A stretch of 64,000 nt of DNA from Asticcacaulis excentricus CB 48 (GTDB lineage Bacteria; Pseudomonadota; Alphaproteobacteria; Caulobacterales; Caulobacteraceae), in contig NC_014816.1 in the NCBI RefSeq assembly GCF_000175215.2, forward strand, positions 2,291,001 to 2,355,000, given 5' to 3'. The notes below the pieces were generated by a model. That model was not told the DNA's origin and searched no databases. It saw nothing but the letters and a program-made list of their open reading frames with translations. The position numbers and the translations under genes are program-made. Shown here piece after piece: positions 1 to 9,505 of the stretch; within the stretch, counting starts at the first letter, position 1, and each line of letters opens with the position of its first letter.

Positions 1-816
1 ATTGAGACCGTCCGTGTTGGGGCTGTCAGCCGGTGCCTCGATGCGCAGGTCGACAAAGGTCAGACCGCGCGAGAACAGCGGGTGGACCGTCCACGACGGG
101 CTGTTTTTCAGGGTCATACCCTGCAGTATGACCTGTTCGCATTCGACCATAAAGATCAGGCGGGGACGCCATCCGATAAACCGCGCCTTGGGCCTTTCCC
201 ACCAGGTGTCAAATCCCGCCTGGGCGTCCATCACACCACGTCCATAAATCTGCACATTTTGCGCAAATAACAGGTTGAAGAGGCCGGCGTGGCAGGCATC
301 GGCCTCCCCTTCCCAGCTTCCAAGGCAGGTGTGCTTCACGCCCTCAGCATCGGGCAGTACGCCCGGTAATACCGGCCATTTCGTAATATCGCGGTGACCC
401 AAAATGTGCGCGCCTTCGCACAGTTCGACGGCCATATCGCTTTTGAGGAACAGCGGCGCGCTCAGGTAGCGCCCGGCCTCCAGTCGCACAAGACCACCCG
501 GCGGGCAGGCCATGAGTGCGGCCTGAAGCGCCGCCGTATCGTCGCTGACGCCATCCCCCTTGGCTCCGAAGGCACGCGGATCGACTAAGGCCTTGCAGGC
601 GGCAGTCCTCACCACCAACGCGTCGGCCCCGACGCGAACCTCGTATTGTGTGTCCGGATGCAAATCATAAAGCGAAAAGACGTTCCGGTCTGTCCGCAGC
701 ACCAGCGCCCCATCTACCCACACGTCTCGCGGGGTATCCGCGGCCCAGATCGAGCCATCATCGACCTCAAAGCTCAGGGCCGTCGGCAGGACAGCCAGAC
801 AGCGCAAATCCGTCAT
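1..816 (-). CDS. GH28 polygalacturonase, 3' part outside the window
   Basis: Glycoside hydrolase family 28 protein acting on galacturonan; only the first 272 residues are in the window and the frame is open to base 1. Reading the minus strand from ATG at 816 gives the family's N-terminal block AFGAKGDGVSDDTAALQ near residue 80, the NSPSWTVHP turn typical of the GH28 beta-helix, and the NTDG motif with one catalytic Asp at the very edge. The first 20 residues do not look like a signal peptide and a roughly 70-residue domain precedes the helix, so I infer a cytoplasmic exo-acting enzyme that trims imported oligogalacturonides. Its ATG overlaps the TGA of the binding-protein gene by four bases (ATGA), so the two are translationally coupled. 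The family call is firm; the exact cleavage mode is not. Confidence 0.85.
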   Translation of the reverse strand, partial: MTDLRCLAVLPTALSFEVDDGSIWAADTPRDVWVDGALVLRTDRNVFSLYDLHPDTQYEVRVGADALVVRTAACKALVDPRAFGAKGDGVSDDTAALQAALMACPPGGLVRLEAGRYLSAPLFLKSDMAVELCEGAHILGHRDITKWPVLPGVLPDAEGVKHTCLGSWEGEADACHAGLFNLLFAQNVQIYGRGVMDAQAGFDTWWERPKARFIGWRPRLIFMVECEQVILQGMTLKNSPSWTVHPLFSRGLTFVDLRIEAPADSPNTDGLN

Positions 817-2114
817 CGCACGACGCGGTGCAAGATGGCGTTGATGTCGTCATAGAGACGGTCGCCGGCCTCGCGTTCGCTTAAGCGGCCATAGCCTAAG
901 GCCTCCAATATGTCCTGAAAGCCGTCTCGCACGCGCGGATGTTCGAACCATGGGCTTTCAACGACATTAATCTGCGCCGTTGCGAGCTGCGCCTCGCTCT
1001 GTTGCTGGATGGGCGTGATAAGCCCTTCTTTGTCGAGCAGGGTGCGCGCCGCTCTGGAGACCGGCACACCGCGTTTCAACCCCATGGCGCGGATACCGTC
1101 GGGGTCATTGAGCAGGAACTCGATGAGCAGAGCCGCTTCGTCCGGGAACGCCGTTTTGGCGTTGACCGCGAGCATCATGGCCGGACGATACATCATCCCC
1201 GCATCCTTGGCGCCCGGCCTCAGAAGATAGGGGGCCAGTGCGAGTGTCTGTTTTCCGGAAAGCGTGTCGCTATATTTATCGATTGAACTGTTCCACTGGA
1301 AGGTACCGGCGAACTGGCCGTTAATCCACGGCCGCATCTCCTGTTGCGCGACATTGCCATATGAGGCGCGCACCTGCGCGCTAGGCCAGACGTGCTCGCG
1401 CGTCATGCGCGCGTAAAGGCCCGCAAAGTCGTACATGTCGGCCCGTGTACAGTTGAGCGATTTTGTCTCGGCATTGATCAGCGGCTTACCCGTGCCCTGC
1501 ACGACATAGGTGCGGGCGAGTGCGATGAACTCTAAAAACAGGCCATCGAGCGGATAATAGCCATTGCCCAGTTTTTCGCGGAACTGCGGTCCGCGTGCGA
1601 ACAGTTCCTCCCAGGTCTTAGGCAGGCTCAGTCCCGCCTTCTGATAGGTGGTCTGGTTGAGATAAAACAGGCGCGCGGCATTGGACACGGCAACGGCGTT
1701 CAGCACCCCCTTATTGGTGCCCATACCGAGCGTGCGCGCATCAAACTGGCTGAGATCGAGCTTGTCCGTTAGCTTTTTCAGGTCATAGAAGCCCGTTCCG
1801 TCACGCGAAAACAAGGTCTGCCAGTACCAGTTAATCTGCATGACGTCAGGCGCCGTGCCCCCGGCGATCTGCGTTGTCAGACGCTCCAGGTGGCCGGCGA
1901 AGCCCGTATATTCGCCACGCACACGAATGCCGTGCTTTTCCTCAAACAGGCGCAGTGCCTCAAGCGTCGCCTTATGGGCCGAAGATCCGCCCCACCAACT
2001 CATGCGCAACTCTCGCCCGGTTGAAGGGGCCGGGCGCGGCTTCGAGCAGGCACTGAGCGCGGCGGCTGAAGCGCCTATGAGGACGAACCGGCGGTGAAGT
2101 CTATAAGCGTCCAT
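813..2114 (-). CDS. sugar ABC transporter substrate-binding lipoprotein
   Basis: Extracellular solute-binding protein of the carbohydrate-uptake class 1 (MalE/UgpB) type, 433 aa. Residues 1-23 form a lipoprotein signal with an RR pair at 8-9 and lipobox LSAC (Cys23); the mature part has the usual GTAPDVMQINW segment where the ligand cleft begins. It stands four bases after the second permease gene and overlaps the GH28 gene by four bases, so the operon order is ATPase, two permeases, binding protein, GH28. The coupling to a polygalacturonase suggests oligogalacturonides or a related pectin fragment as substrate, which is inference from context only. Start at 2114 keeps the complete signal sequence. 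Confidence 0.88.
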   Translation of the reverse strand: MDAYRLHRRFVLIGASAAALSACSKPRPAPSTGRELRMSWWGGSSAHKATLEALRLFEEKHGIRVRGEYTGFAGHLERLTTQIAGGTAPDVMQINWYWQTLFSRDGTGFYDLKKLTDKLDLSQFDARTLGMGTNKGVLNAVAVSNAARLFYLNQTTYQKAGLSLPKTWEELFARGPQFREKLGNGYYPLDGLFLEFIALARTYVVQGTGKPLINAETKSLNCTRADMYDFAGLYARMTREHVWPSAQVRASYGNVAQQEMRPWINGQFAGTFQWNSSIDKYSDTLSGKQTLALAPYLLRPGAKDAGMMYRPAMMLAVNAKTAFPDEAALLIEFLLNDPDGIRAMGLKRGVPVSRAARTLLDKEGLITPIQQQSEAQLATAQINVVESPWFEHPRVRDGFQDILEALGYGRLSEREAGDRLYDDINAILHRVVR

Positions 2115-2118
2115 CGCC

Positions 2119-2997
2119 CTACCCCTTCACTGCGCCAGAGGTGACGCCTTCAACGAAGTATTTCTGCGCCAGGAAGAAGAGGATCAGAGAGGGCGCGAGC
2201 GCGATGGTGGACATGGCCAGGATCTCGTTCCACGAGGTGGCTTCGGTGACATCGATCGACATTTTGAGCGCCAGCGCCACCGGGTATTTTTCGACCGATG
2301 ACAGGTAGATCAACGGCTGAAGGAAGTCGTTCATCGACCACATGAACTGAAACAGCGCGACCGAAATAATGGCGGGCAGAATGACAGGACAGACGATCAG
2401 GGTCAGAACCTGAAACGAGTTGCAGCCATCCATCACCGCCGCCTCTTCCATATCGAGCGGCAGGGAGCGCATAAACTGGATGATCATGAAGACGAAGAAG
2501 CCTTCGGTCGCAAAAGCCTGCGGCGCATAAAGGGGCAGATAGGTATCGAGCCAGCCGAATTCGCGGAACATCAGATATTGCGGGATCAAAAGGACCGATT
2601 TGGGCAGCAGGACCGTGGCCATCAGAAGGGCGAACAGCCACTTGCGACCGGGGATGGCAAAGCGCGCGAAACCATAGGCGACGATGACCGAAGAAATGAC
2701 CGTTACGATCACCTTCGGCACCACGATCTTCATCGTATTGAGAAGGTAGGTGGCAAACGTATATTCGGTTGAGGTCTTCCAGCCGCTTACAAAACCGTCC
2801 GTAGTCGGATTTTTGGGAATAAAGCCCACGGAAGAGAAGATTTCAGCGTTGTTTTTAAACGCCCCGCCGATCATCCACAACAGCGGATAGATCATCAGGA
2901 AGCCCACCAGAATCAGCAGGCCGTAACGTACGAAGGCGTTGATCACCGGCAGATGTTTACGCCAGCCGTGATCAGCTGGATTGAGCGAAGACGCCAT
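2119..2997 (-). CDS. carbohydrate ABC transporter permease, MalG type
   Basis: Inner-membrane permease of a sugar ABC importer, 292 aa with about six hydrophobic segments. The conserved cytoplasmic EAA loop that docks with the ATPase is visible as MEEAAVMDGCNSFQ followed by LPAIISV. The start is placed at Met 2997 rather than at 3033: GGGAGG lies nine bases upstream and this start sits just after the preceding permease's stop at 2999. It pairs with the MalF-like permease upstream and the lipoprotein binding protein downstream. The substrate is not shown by the sequence; pectin-derived oligosaccharide is inferred from the GH28 gene in the same operon. Confidence 0.9.
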   Translation of the reverse strand: MASSLNPADHGWRKHLPVINAFVRYGLLILVGFLMIYPLLWMIGGAFKNNAEIFSSVGFIPKNPTTDGFVSGWKTSTEYTFATYLLNTMKIVVPKVIVTVISSVIVAYGFARFAIPGRKWLFALLMATVLLPKSVLLIPQYLMFREFGWLDTYLPLYAPQAFATEGFFVFMIIQFMRSLPLDMEEAAVMDGCNSFQVLTLIVCPVILPAIISVALFQFMWSMNDFLQPLIYLSSVEKYPVALALKMSIDVTEATSWNEILAMSTIALAPSLILFFLAQKYFVEGVTSGAVKG

Positions 2998-2998
2998 C

Positions 2999-3898
2999 TC
3001 AGTGTCCTCCCTTATCATCGCGGTCCTGCGCATAGAACACCCAGTGCTTTTGCGACCAGAAGGCCACCGCGGTGAAGACGGCGATGATGATAAACAGCAC
3101 CCAGGACAGGGCCGAGGAATAGCCCAGATTGAAGTACTTGAACGCCTCTTCGTAGATCATCAGCGGCAAGAGATAGCTCGATTTGAGCGGCCCGCCAGCG
3201 GTGATGATGTAGGGGCCGTTGAACTCCTGAAAGGCTTGCACGATCTGCATGATGAAGTTGAAAAACAGCACCGGTGTCAGCAGCGGCAGGGTGATCATGA
3301 AAAACTGTTTGAGGCGCGACGCGCCATCAAGATCAGCGGCCTCGTAGAGGTCTTCGGGGATGGCTTTCAGGCCGGCCAGAAACACAACCATCGCCGAGCC
3401 GAACTGCCAAAGGCGCAACAACACAATCGAGAACATCGCTGTGGAGGGCTCTCCGAGCCAGTTAACGCCACCAATGCCGATACCGGCCAGCGCCTGATTG
3501 AGCAGGCCATCACCCGCAAAGACAAAGCGCCACACCACCGCAATGGCGACACTGCCGCCAAGAATTGAGGGCAGATAAAAGGCTGTGCGGAACAGACCGA
3601 TGCCTTTCAGCTTGAAATTCAGCACCACGGCGATGAAGAGGGCAAAGGCCAGTTTAAGTGGCACGGTGATGAAAACGTAGGCAAAGGTCACGCCCAGCGA
3701 CTGGCGGAAGGTCGAGTCCGCAGCCATCTCCGTATAATTGGACAGGCCGACGAAATTGGCTGCCCCCAGCTGATCCTGAAGGCGCGCATCGGTCAGGCTG
3801 AGCACGAAGGAGGCCACAAACGGGAACGCTGTGAACAGCAAAAAGCCGATCACAAAGGGGGTGACGTAGAGGCTGCCAATCCACTTATTGCTATACAT
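2999..3898 (-). CDS. carbohydrate ABC transporter permease, MalF type
   Basis: First permease of the sugar importer, 299 aa, with hydrophobic segments spread through its length and the EAA loop LYEAADLDGASRLKQF around residue 200. Start chosen at 3898 (MYSNKW), which overlaps the end of the ATPase gene by eight bases (the ATPase TAG lies inside its second and third codons). A longer reading from 3940 would add 14 residues without a better ribosome site. It forms a heterodimeric membrane channel with the following permease. Confidence 0.88.
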   Translation of the reverse strand: MYSNKWIGSLYVTPFVIGFLLFTAFPFVASFVLSLTDARLQDQLGAANFVGLSNYTEMAADSTFRQSLGVTFAYVFITVPLKLAFALFIAVVLNFKLKGIGLFRTAFYLPSILGGSVAIAVVWRFVFAGDGLLNQALAGIGIGGVNWLGEPSTAMFSIVLLRLWQFGSAMVVFLAGLKAIPEDLYEAADLDGASRLKQFFMITLPLLTPVLFFNFIMQIVQAFQEFNGPYIITAGGPLKSSYLLPLMIYEEAFKYFNLGYSSALSWVLFIIIAVFTAVAFWSQKHWVFYAQDRDDKGGH

Positions 3899-5030
3899 GG
3901 ACGGACTCGTCTGTCTTATCAGCGAAATCCGGCGACACACCTATGGCCTGACCGTCCTCAGCGAACAGATGGGCACGGTTGAGGTCGATTTTCAGACGCA
4001 CTTCCTGATGATTATAAAGCGCCGCCTCACCGTCGAGCTTCATAATGAGCGGCTCGCCCTCGCCGTCTTTCAGCGTCACATAGGCAAAGGTTTCGCCGCC
4101 GAGACGCTCGATCAGGATGACATAGCCACTGAGGTGCGTCTCTTCATCTGTGGAGGCCAGATGCAGGTTTTCCGGGCGCACGCCGAACGTCACATTGGCC
4201 CCTGCCGCGACCTGTGCACCGACGCGCGGCACAGACAGAGCGGTCTGAGGCAGGTCGAGCCCGATGGCGTCGGGCAACACTTCGCGCACGCGCGCCTTGA
4301 TCGTGTTCATGCGCGGCGACCCGATAAAGCCCGCGACGAAGAGGTTGGCCGGTTTGCGATAGAGATCAAGCGGCGAGCCTACCTGTTCGATGCGCCCGGC
4401 ATTCAGCACGACAATCTTGTCGGCCAGTGTCATAGCCTCGACCTGATCGTGGGTCACGTAGACAGAGGTCGCGTTAAGCTTGGTGTGCAGGCGCGCGATT
4501 TCGACGCGCATCTGTCCGCGCAGCGCCGCATCGAGATTAGAGAGCGGCTCGTCGAACAGGAAGACATCGGGCTCACGCACGATGGCGCGACCGATGGCGA
4601 CGCGCTGACGCTGCCCGCCAGACAGGGCCTTGGGGCGGCGCTTCAAAAGATGCGTCAGTTGCAGCGTTTCGGCCGCCGCATTGACCTTATGCTCGATTTC
4701 GGCCTTGGGCAGGCCCTGAATCTTGAGGGCAAAGGCGATATTGTCGTACACCGTCATGTGCGGATAGAGGGCGTAGGACTGAAACACCATAGCCACGCCG
4801 CGCTTTGACGGGTGAGCGTAGGTGACATCGCGGCCTGCAATATCGATCTGGCCTGAGGTCGGGGTTTCAAGGCCCGCAATCAGGCGCAGCAGGGTCGATT
4901 TCCCGCAGCCCGACGGCCCGACAAAGACCACCAGCTCGCCCTTTTTGACCTCTAGCGAGACGCCCTTGATGACCTCATGGCCATTAAAGGTCTTGCGCAC
5001 ATCCGTAAGTCTGACACTGTCAACCGACAC
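3891..5030 (-). CDS. sugar ABC transporter ATP-binding protein, UgpC/MsmK type
   Basis: ATPase of the sugar importer, 379 aa. The nucleotide-binding domain shows Walker A GPSGCGKST near residue 40, signature LSGGQRQR, Walker B VFLFDEPLSNLD and the switch His in THDQ; the C-terminal third is the TOBE/regulatory domain with GVRPENLHL. ATPases of this class energise several sugar importers, so it may serve more than this operon. The start codon is GTG at 5030 with GGGGA just upstream. It is the first gene of the minus-strand operon and is divergent from the RpiB-like gene across a 255-base region that holds a palindromic AAACCGGT-type site. Confidence 0.92.
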   Translation of the reverse strand: MSVDSVRLTDVRKTFNGHEVIKGVSLEVKKGELVVFVGPSGCGKSTLLRLIAGLETPTSGQIDIAGRDVTYAHPSKRGVAMVFQSYALYPHMTVYDNIAFALKIQGLPKAEIEHKVNAAAETLQLTHLLKRRPKALSGGQRQRVAIGRAIVREPDVFLFDEPLSNLDAALRGQMRVEIARLHTKLNATSVYVTHDQVEAMTLADKIVVLNAGRIEQVGSPLDLYRKPANLFVAGFIGSPRMNTIKARVREVLPDAIGLDLPQTALSVPRVGAQVAAGANVTFGVRPENLHLASTDEETHLSGYVILIERLGGETFAYVTLKDGEGEPLIMKLDGEAALYNHQEVRLKIDLNRAHLFAEDGQAIGVSPDFADKTDESVHV

Positions 5031-5077
5031 GTTTCCCCACTTTTGATCTGATTATTCTTGATTGGCTTCATGTGTAG

Positions 5078-5094
5078 GGGAAACCGGTGTCATT
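5078..5094. promoter_or_regulatory. candidate LacI-family operator upstream of the ABC operon
   Basis: The sequence GAAACCGGTGTC is an imperfect palindrome centred on CCGG, of the form recognised by LacI/GalR regulators. It lies about 50 bases before the GTG of the ATPase gene, a normal place for repression. It resembles the centre of the perfect palindrome upstream of kduI at 16583-16614, which suggests one regulator for both pectin operons. No regulator of that family is in the window. Function is inferred. Confidence 0.4.
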
Positions 5095-5285
5095 TTCAAC
5101 GGTGATTATGCACACGGGGCAAAGATTCCGGCTATGATAAGGGGCTGTCTCAGGATAGGTAGCGCACAGCGACGTGCAAACGGTTTTCGGACCCTTGCGC
5201 CGCTTCGCGGCTTGCTGTCCCCCGCTTAGCCCGCTATTGAAGCATCCACGCGCATATTCACGCAAAAACACGCAGGAAGACTTTT

Positions 5286-5924
5286 ATGAAAATCGCTCTG
5301 ATCAACGAAAACAGCCAGGCCGCCAAGAACGGCATCATTTTCGACGCCCTGAAGACGGTCGCTGAGCCGCTGGGCCACACGGTTTTCAACTATGGCATGT
5401 ACAGCGCCGACGGCCAGGCGTCGCTGACCTACGTGATGAACGGCCTTCTGGCTGGCATTCTCCTGAACTCGAAGGCGGCCGATTTCGTCGTCACCGGCTG
5501 TGGCACCGGCATGGGCGCCATGCTGGCCTGCAACTCTATGCCGGGCGTCTTCTGCGGTCTCGTTATCGACCCGACTGACGCCTTCCTGTTCGGTCAGATC
5601 AATGACGGCAACGCCATTTCCATGCCCTATGCCAAGGGCTTTGGCTGGGCGGCTGAACTGAACCTCCAAGACGTCTATCGTAAGCTGTTCGACGGTGAGC
5701 GCGGCCTCGGCTATCCGAAGGAACGCGCGCAGATCATGGCCAAGAATCGCGGCATCCTGAAGGACCTCAAAGCCGCCTCGTGCAAGGATATGCTGACGGT
5801 TTTAAAGACGGTTGATCAGGATCTGCTGAAGGCCGCCGTTGCCGGTGAAAAGTTCTCGGAATATTTCTTTGCGAATGCGCAGGACGAAGAGATCAAGGCT
5901 TACATCAAAGGCATTGTGGGCTAA
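5286..5924 (+). CDS. RpiB/LacA/LacB-family isomerase (possible DhuI-type uronate isomerase)
   Basis: Protein of 212 aa from the RpiB/LacAB aldose-ketose isomerase fold. The core motif GCGTGMGAMLACN around residues 71-83 holds the Cys used by this family for proton transfer. RpiB proper is about 150 aa, so this belongs to the longer subgroup with a C-terminal helical extension. Members of this superfamily named DhuI isomerise 4-deoxy-L-threo-5-hexosulose uronate, the same reaction as KduI. Its position beside a polygalacturonase/importer operon and the presence of kduD elsewhere fit that role, but a sugar-phosphate isomerase remains possible. Start at 5286 follows AGGAAG at good spacing. It is monocistronic. 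Confidence 0.75.
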   Translation: MKIALINENSQAAKNGIIFDALKTVAEPLGHTVFNYGMYSADGQASLTYVMNGLLAGILLNSKAADFVVTGCGTGMGAMLACNSMPGVFCGLVIDPTDAFLFGQINDGNAISMPYAKGFGWAAELNLQDVYRKLFDGERGLGYPKERAQIMAKNRGILKDLKAASCKDMLTVLKTVDQDLLKAAVAGEKFSEYFFANAQDEEIKAYIKGIVG

Positions 5925-5959
5925 GCTATTGAGACGCCTCTTTGATGAAGAGGCGATAG
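5925..5959 (+). terminator. hairpin after the RpiB-like gene; gene-free stretch to 6381
   Basis: CGCCTCTT (5935-5942) and AAGAGGCG (5948-5955) form an eight-base stem with a five-base loop, and CTAT/ATAG extends it after a bulge. It begins about ten bases after the stop codon. There is no clear T-run, so termination is uncertain. The rest of the region to 6381, where the convergent GH2 gene ends, shows no convincing gene; short open frames there have no family resemblance or ribosome sites. Confidence 0.35.
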
Positions 5960-6381
5960 GTTTCCTGGCCTCGTCTAAGCGTTGTGCTGGCCTTATCCCG
6001 GTCAACGCTTAGACGTTCAGGTCTGACAGGCGGCCGAAAAGCCGTCTGCAAATGCGCAGCTTTAAGCCAGCCGTACCGTTTTGAAGGCCTTCTGAGCCTC
6101 AGACGGGACTTAACGCAGATTCCGGACGCGTTGTTTTGAATTGAGCGCATTGCGCATTCATTCGGTCAAAACGCCGATCCGGTCGGTTGGCCCCGCCCCT
6201 AAAATCGATACTGGCTTCCTGCCGTTTTGGGTCGCTCTTGCAGCGGCGCTGCAGAAGCTTGGGGGCGCCATTTCCAGGTCTTTGGGTAAGCGCTTTTTAG
6301 TGGTCGTCGAGGACGCAAACATAACTATAGATTGCGCCCCAAGACCTATAGTCCATGGGGCTTCAACAGCCTGGGCGCGAC

Positions 6382-9051
6382 CTATGCCGAACGCACTTGC
6401 GCCATATGCATCAGCTTGAGGTCCCCCTCCAAATCCGCGGCGGTAAGGGTAGACTGTGGCTTAACGCGTACATAGGCCGTCTCCCCGGGCAAGAGGTCGA
6501 AGTAGTTGTCGCTAAGGCGCGCGTCGTGCGTTGCAAGATAAAGATAGAGATCTTTTACAAGGACGGGTGACGTCAGTCCGACGGCAAGTTCTCCGCCTCC
6601 CAAAGCCTTAACTTTGAGCGCGATCTGTGGCTCAGGCAGGGTGAGATTTTTGACCGGCTGGAAGTAAAGCACATTCTCAGAAAGAACGTCTTTTCCTCGT
6701 TTCAACTTTACAGATAAGAGGGCACCGTCCGGGGCAAGCCCACCCAACAACGCGCTTACTGCGGCGCTGAACACCACGCCGCTTTGGTTTGCCTTAAGGC
6801 GGATCTCCTGCGTATGCGAGGTCGCAACCTTCCCCGAAAAGTCCATAACCCGAACAGATAAGGTGGCGTTCGTATCCGTCAGCCGGTCGCTCACAACGGA
6901 GATATCCACCTTATCACCGTTGAGGACAGGCGACACGAGCACGGGGGCGAAGGCCCGTCGGGCATAGTACTGCTGAGCCTTCCAGCGACCAAAGTAGTCG
7001 ATGCTGGACCAGGAGGCGACCGGCCAGCAGTCGTTGATTTGCCAAAAGAGCGATCCCATACAATAGGGCATACGCACGCGATGGGTCTCCATGGCCACCT
7101 TGATGCCTTCGGCTTGCAGAACTTGGCCGACATAAAGGAACTGCTGGAAATCCTTAGGGATCTTGTAGTCGCGTTCCATATAGTTTCGGATGGTCCCGTT
7201 ACCTATGGATGAGCGCTGATGGGCCTTCATGACCTCGGAGAAAATGTCGTGATCTTCGGGGACTGTGTAGGCTTGTACCGTCCGGAATTCCGGGAAGGAC
7301 TGGAAGCCATACTCACTCATGAAGCGTCCAACAGCCGTCCGATATTCCGAGAACGGCTTTTGCCCCCACCAAACGTCCCAGTAATGGATGTCTCCCGCCT
7401 GCTTTTGCGCCTTCACATCGGAATGGACGACACCTGTCTTGCCGTCCCAGGACGCAATGGGTGACGAAGGCCAGTAAAAGCATTTGGGATCATGTGTGGC
7501 TACGGCTTGTGCCAGAACCTCATGGAATATGGCATCATAGGCCCGAGTAAGCGCTTTTTGCTGGTCAGGGGTGTAATTAGGCTTCCATCCCCAGCCGCCA
7601 TTGGGCACATCGTGTTGCCAGGCCACATCGATCTCATTGTTTCCACACCACAACGCAATACACGCGTGATTGCGCAGGCGTTTCACATTGTGGACGGCCT
7701 CTTTGCGGACATTCTCTAAGAAGGCTTCGTCGCCGGGATACATGGCGCAGGCGAACATAAAGTCTTGCCAGACAAGGATGCCTTTTTGATCGCACAGTTC
7801 ATAGAAGTAAGGGTCCTCGTAAACGCCGCCACCCCAGACCCGAAGCATGTTCATGTGTGTGTCGAGAGCGGAGGTAACGACCTTGTCGTAGACCGCCTTT
7901 GTGACGCGGGGCAAAAAGCTGTCGTTAGGGATATAGTTGGCGCCCTTCATAAATACGGGCACGCCGTTCAGTTCGACGTAAAAGCTGGTTCCCTGCGCAT
8001 CAGGCTCTTGTACAATCCGCACTGTGCGCAGACCCGTTTTGACGACCCGCTCATCTTTCACGCCCGATGGCGTCACAACGCGTCCGCTCAGGGTATAAAG
8101 AAAGGCTTCGCCAAGACCATTCGTCCACCAGCGTTTCGGATTTTTGATCTCGAAGCTTGCCTCAAGGCGGTTTACGCCTGCGCGCAACTCGACTTCAGTA
8201 CGCACCTGAATGGCTTTGTGCGTTGGGCTCGAAATTTCAATGAGGGCGGGGCCTGGCCGGTCGGCCTCTACTTCAAAGACGCCGCGAAGTTTTGCGACCT
8301 TATCGGTCAGACTGTCCTGGATGATGTGCAAGTCCGTAATCTGCACGCCACTCCAGGCACGAAGCTTCACCGGCCGCCAGATTCCAGATGTGACAAAACG
8401 CGGCCCCCAGTCCCAACCGTAGTGATAGCCGGCCTTGCGGGTGAACATACCGACACGCTTGTCGCCCATCCCGCCGTTCTCACTTTGATCATTTGGCGAG
8501 GGCAGCAAATAACCATGGTCTTCTAAGGCGGCCAGGCCTTTGCGGATCGGGGAGTGGAAATAGATCCGAAGCGCGTTGTCCCCTACCCGAACATGTTCTT
8601 TGACATCGATCGTCCATTCCAGAAACATGTTATCGGCGCTTAGAACCAGCACGTTGTTCACATAGACATCGGCATAGGTGTCAAGGCCGTCGAAATGCAG
8701 CTCGACATGGTTATGCGACAAAGTCTGCGCGTCGATGTTGATGGTCGTGCGGTACTCCCAGTCGAGCTTATCGATCCATTGCTGATTGCGTTCGTTGGTC
8801 CGATAGAAGGGGTCGTCAATCCGCTTGTTATCTAAAAGGTCTGTGTGGACGGTCCCTGGCACGGTGGCCGATAGCCATTTGGTTGCACCCGCCTGCCGAA
8901 ATTGCCAGCCTTCAGAGACCACTTGTGAGTGAACATCTGTCGCCGCTTTTGCCTGCGCACGCGATTGAGGCGCGTGGGCGCTCAGCGCCAGGGCAACGCC
9001 CGCGCCGGAGACTTTGAGGAATTCACGTTTGTTGGCCTTAAATGCAGTCAC
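6382..9051 (-). CDS. exported GH2 beta-mannosidase
   Basis: Glycoside hydrolase family 2 enzyme of 889 aa, cleaving terminal beta-mannosides from manno-oligosaccharides. Residues 1-33 form a Tat-like signal (KREFLKVSG, then a hydrophobic stretch ending AQA). The sugar-binding domain carries the beta-mannosidase hallmark GYHYGWDWGPR; the catalytic acid/base lies in LWCGNNEID (about residue 474) and the nucleophile Glu in MSEYGFQ (about 579), a normal spacing. The start is GTG at 9051 with GGAGG seven bases upstream. It stands alone, convergent with the RpiB-like gene, and links the region to mannan as well as pectin use. Another exo-beta-glycosidase specificity within GH2 cannot be excluded. 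Confidence 0.88.
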   Translation of the reverse strand: MTAFKANKREFLKVSGAGVALALSAHAPQSRAQAKAATDVHSQVVSEGWQFRQAGATKWLSATVPGTVHTDLLDNKRIDDPFYRTNERNQQWIDKLDWEYRTTINIDAQTLSHNHVELHFDGLDTYADVYVNNVLVLSADNMFLEWTIDVKEHVRVGDNALRIYFHSPIRKGLAALEDHGYLLPSPNDQSENGGMGDKRVGMFTRKAGYHYGWDWGPRFVTSGIWRPVKLRAWSGVQITDLHIIQDSLTDKVAKLRGVFEVEADRPGPALIEISSPTHKAIQVRTEVELRAGVNRLEASFEIKNPKRWWTNGLGEAFLYTLSGRVVTPSGVKDERVVKTGLRTVRIVQEPDAQGTSFYVELNGVPVFMKGANYIPNDSFLPRVTKAVYDKVVTSALDTHMNMLRVWGGGVYEDPYFYELCDQKGILVWQDFMFACAMYPGDEAFLENVRKEAVHNVKRLRNHACIALWCGNNEIDVAWQHDVPNGGWGWKPNYTPDQQKALTRAYDAIFHEVLAQAVATHDPKCFYWPSSPIASWDGKTGVVHSDVKAQKQAGDIHYWDVWWGQKPFSEYRTAVGRFMSEYGFQSFPEFRTVQAYTVPEDHDIFSEVMKAHQRSSIGNGTIRNYMERDYKIPKDFQQFLYVGQVLQAEGIKVAMETHRVRMPYCMGSLFWQINDCWPVASWSSIDYFGRWKAQQYYARRAFAPVLVSPVLNGDKVDISVVSDRLTDTNATLSVRVMDFSGKVATSHTQEIRLKANQSGVVFSAAVSALLGGLAPDGALLSVKLKRGKDVLSENVLYFQPVKNLTLPEPQIALKVKALGGGELAVGLTSPVLVKDLYLYLATHDARLSDNYFDLLPGETAYVRVKPQSTLTAADLEGDLKLMHMAQVRSA

Positions 9052-9505
9052 AATCGACCTCCCTGTTGATCAATGAGCATCGGTCGAGGAAACCCTCTTC
9101 ATCCTCCAGAGAGTGTATTGAACGAAACGCCTGTCCGGGCGTCGTGATCGCGTCAAGCTCTCGCGCTCATATTAATTATATTTGAAATAGATATTGCGGA
9201 GAATGCGTCCCGACACAAGTCGAATCTGGTTCAAACCCGGCCGCTTTACGCCTTCCCTTTAGCGCAATCGTTTGAATTCCTTGAGGATGCCGTTCATTTG
9301 ACCGCACCTCTGAAAGACTTAGGCACTGTCGCATTGACCTGTGTTTGGGTTCAAAAACACCCCCCGGGACGCACCTGTGGCTTACCAACGGCGTGACCGC
9401 CCCCGGCCAGCCCCTTAAGCGTGACCTTCCCTCAGATTTCACAGAGAAACCCAGACTCCTAAGCGGAACATCAGAGGGCATCTTCAACACGGCAATGACG
9501 CCGCC
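9052..9505. other. intergenic stretch without a recognised gene
   Basis: About 450 bases between the start of the GH2 gene and the end of the TadG-like gene, both on the minus strand. It must hold the GH2 promoter. Open frames here are short, lack ribosome sites and show no family resemblance. No hairpin with a T-run was found after the TadG-like gene. Confidence 0.6.

Noticed and set aside
7765..8526. 253-codon plus-strand open frame
   Set aside because: Antisense within the GH2 beta-mannosidase gene.
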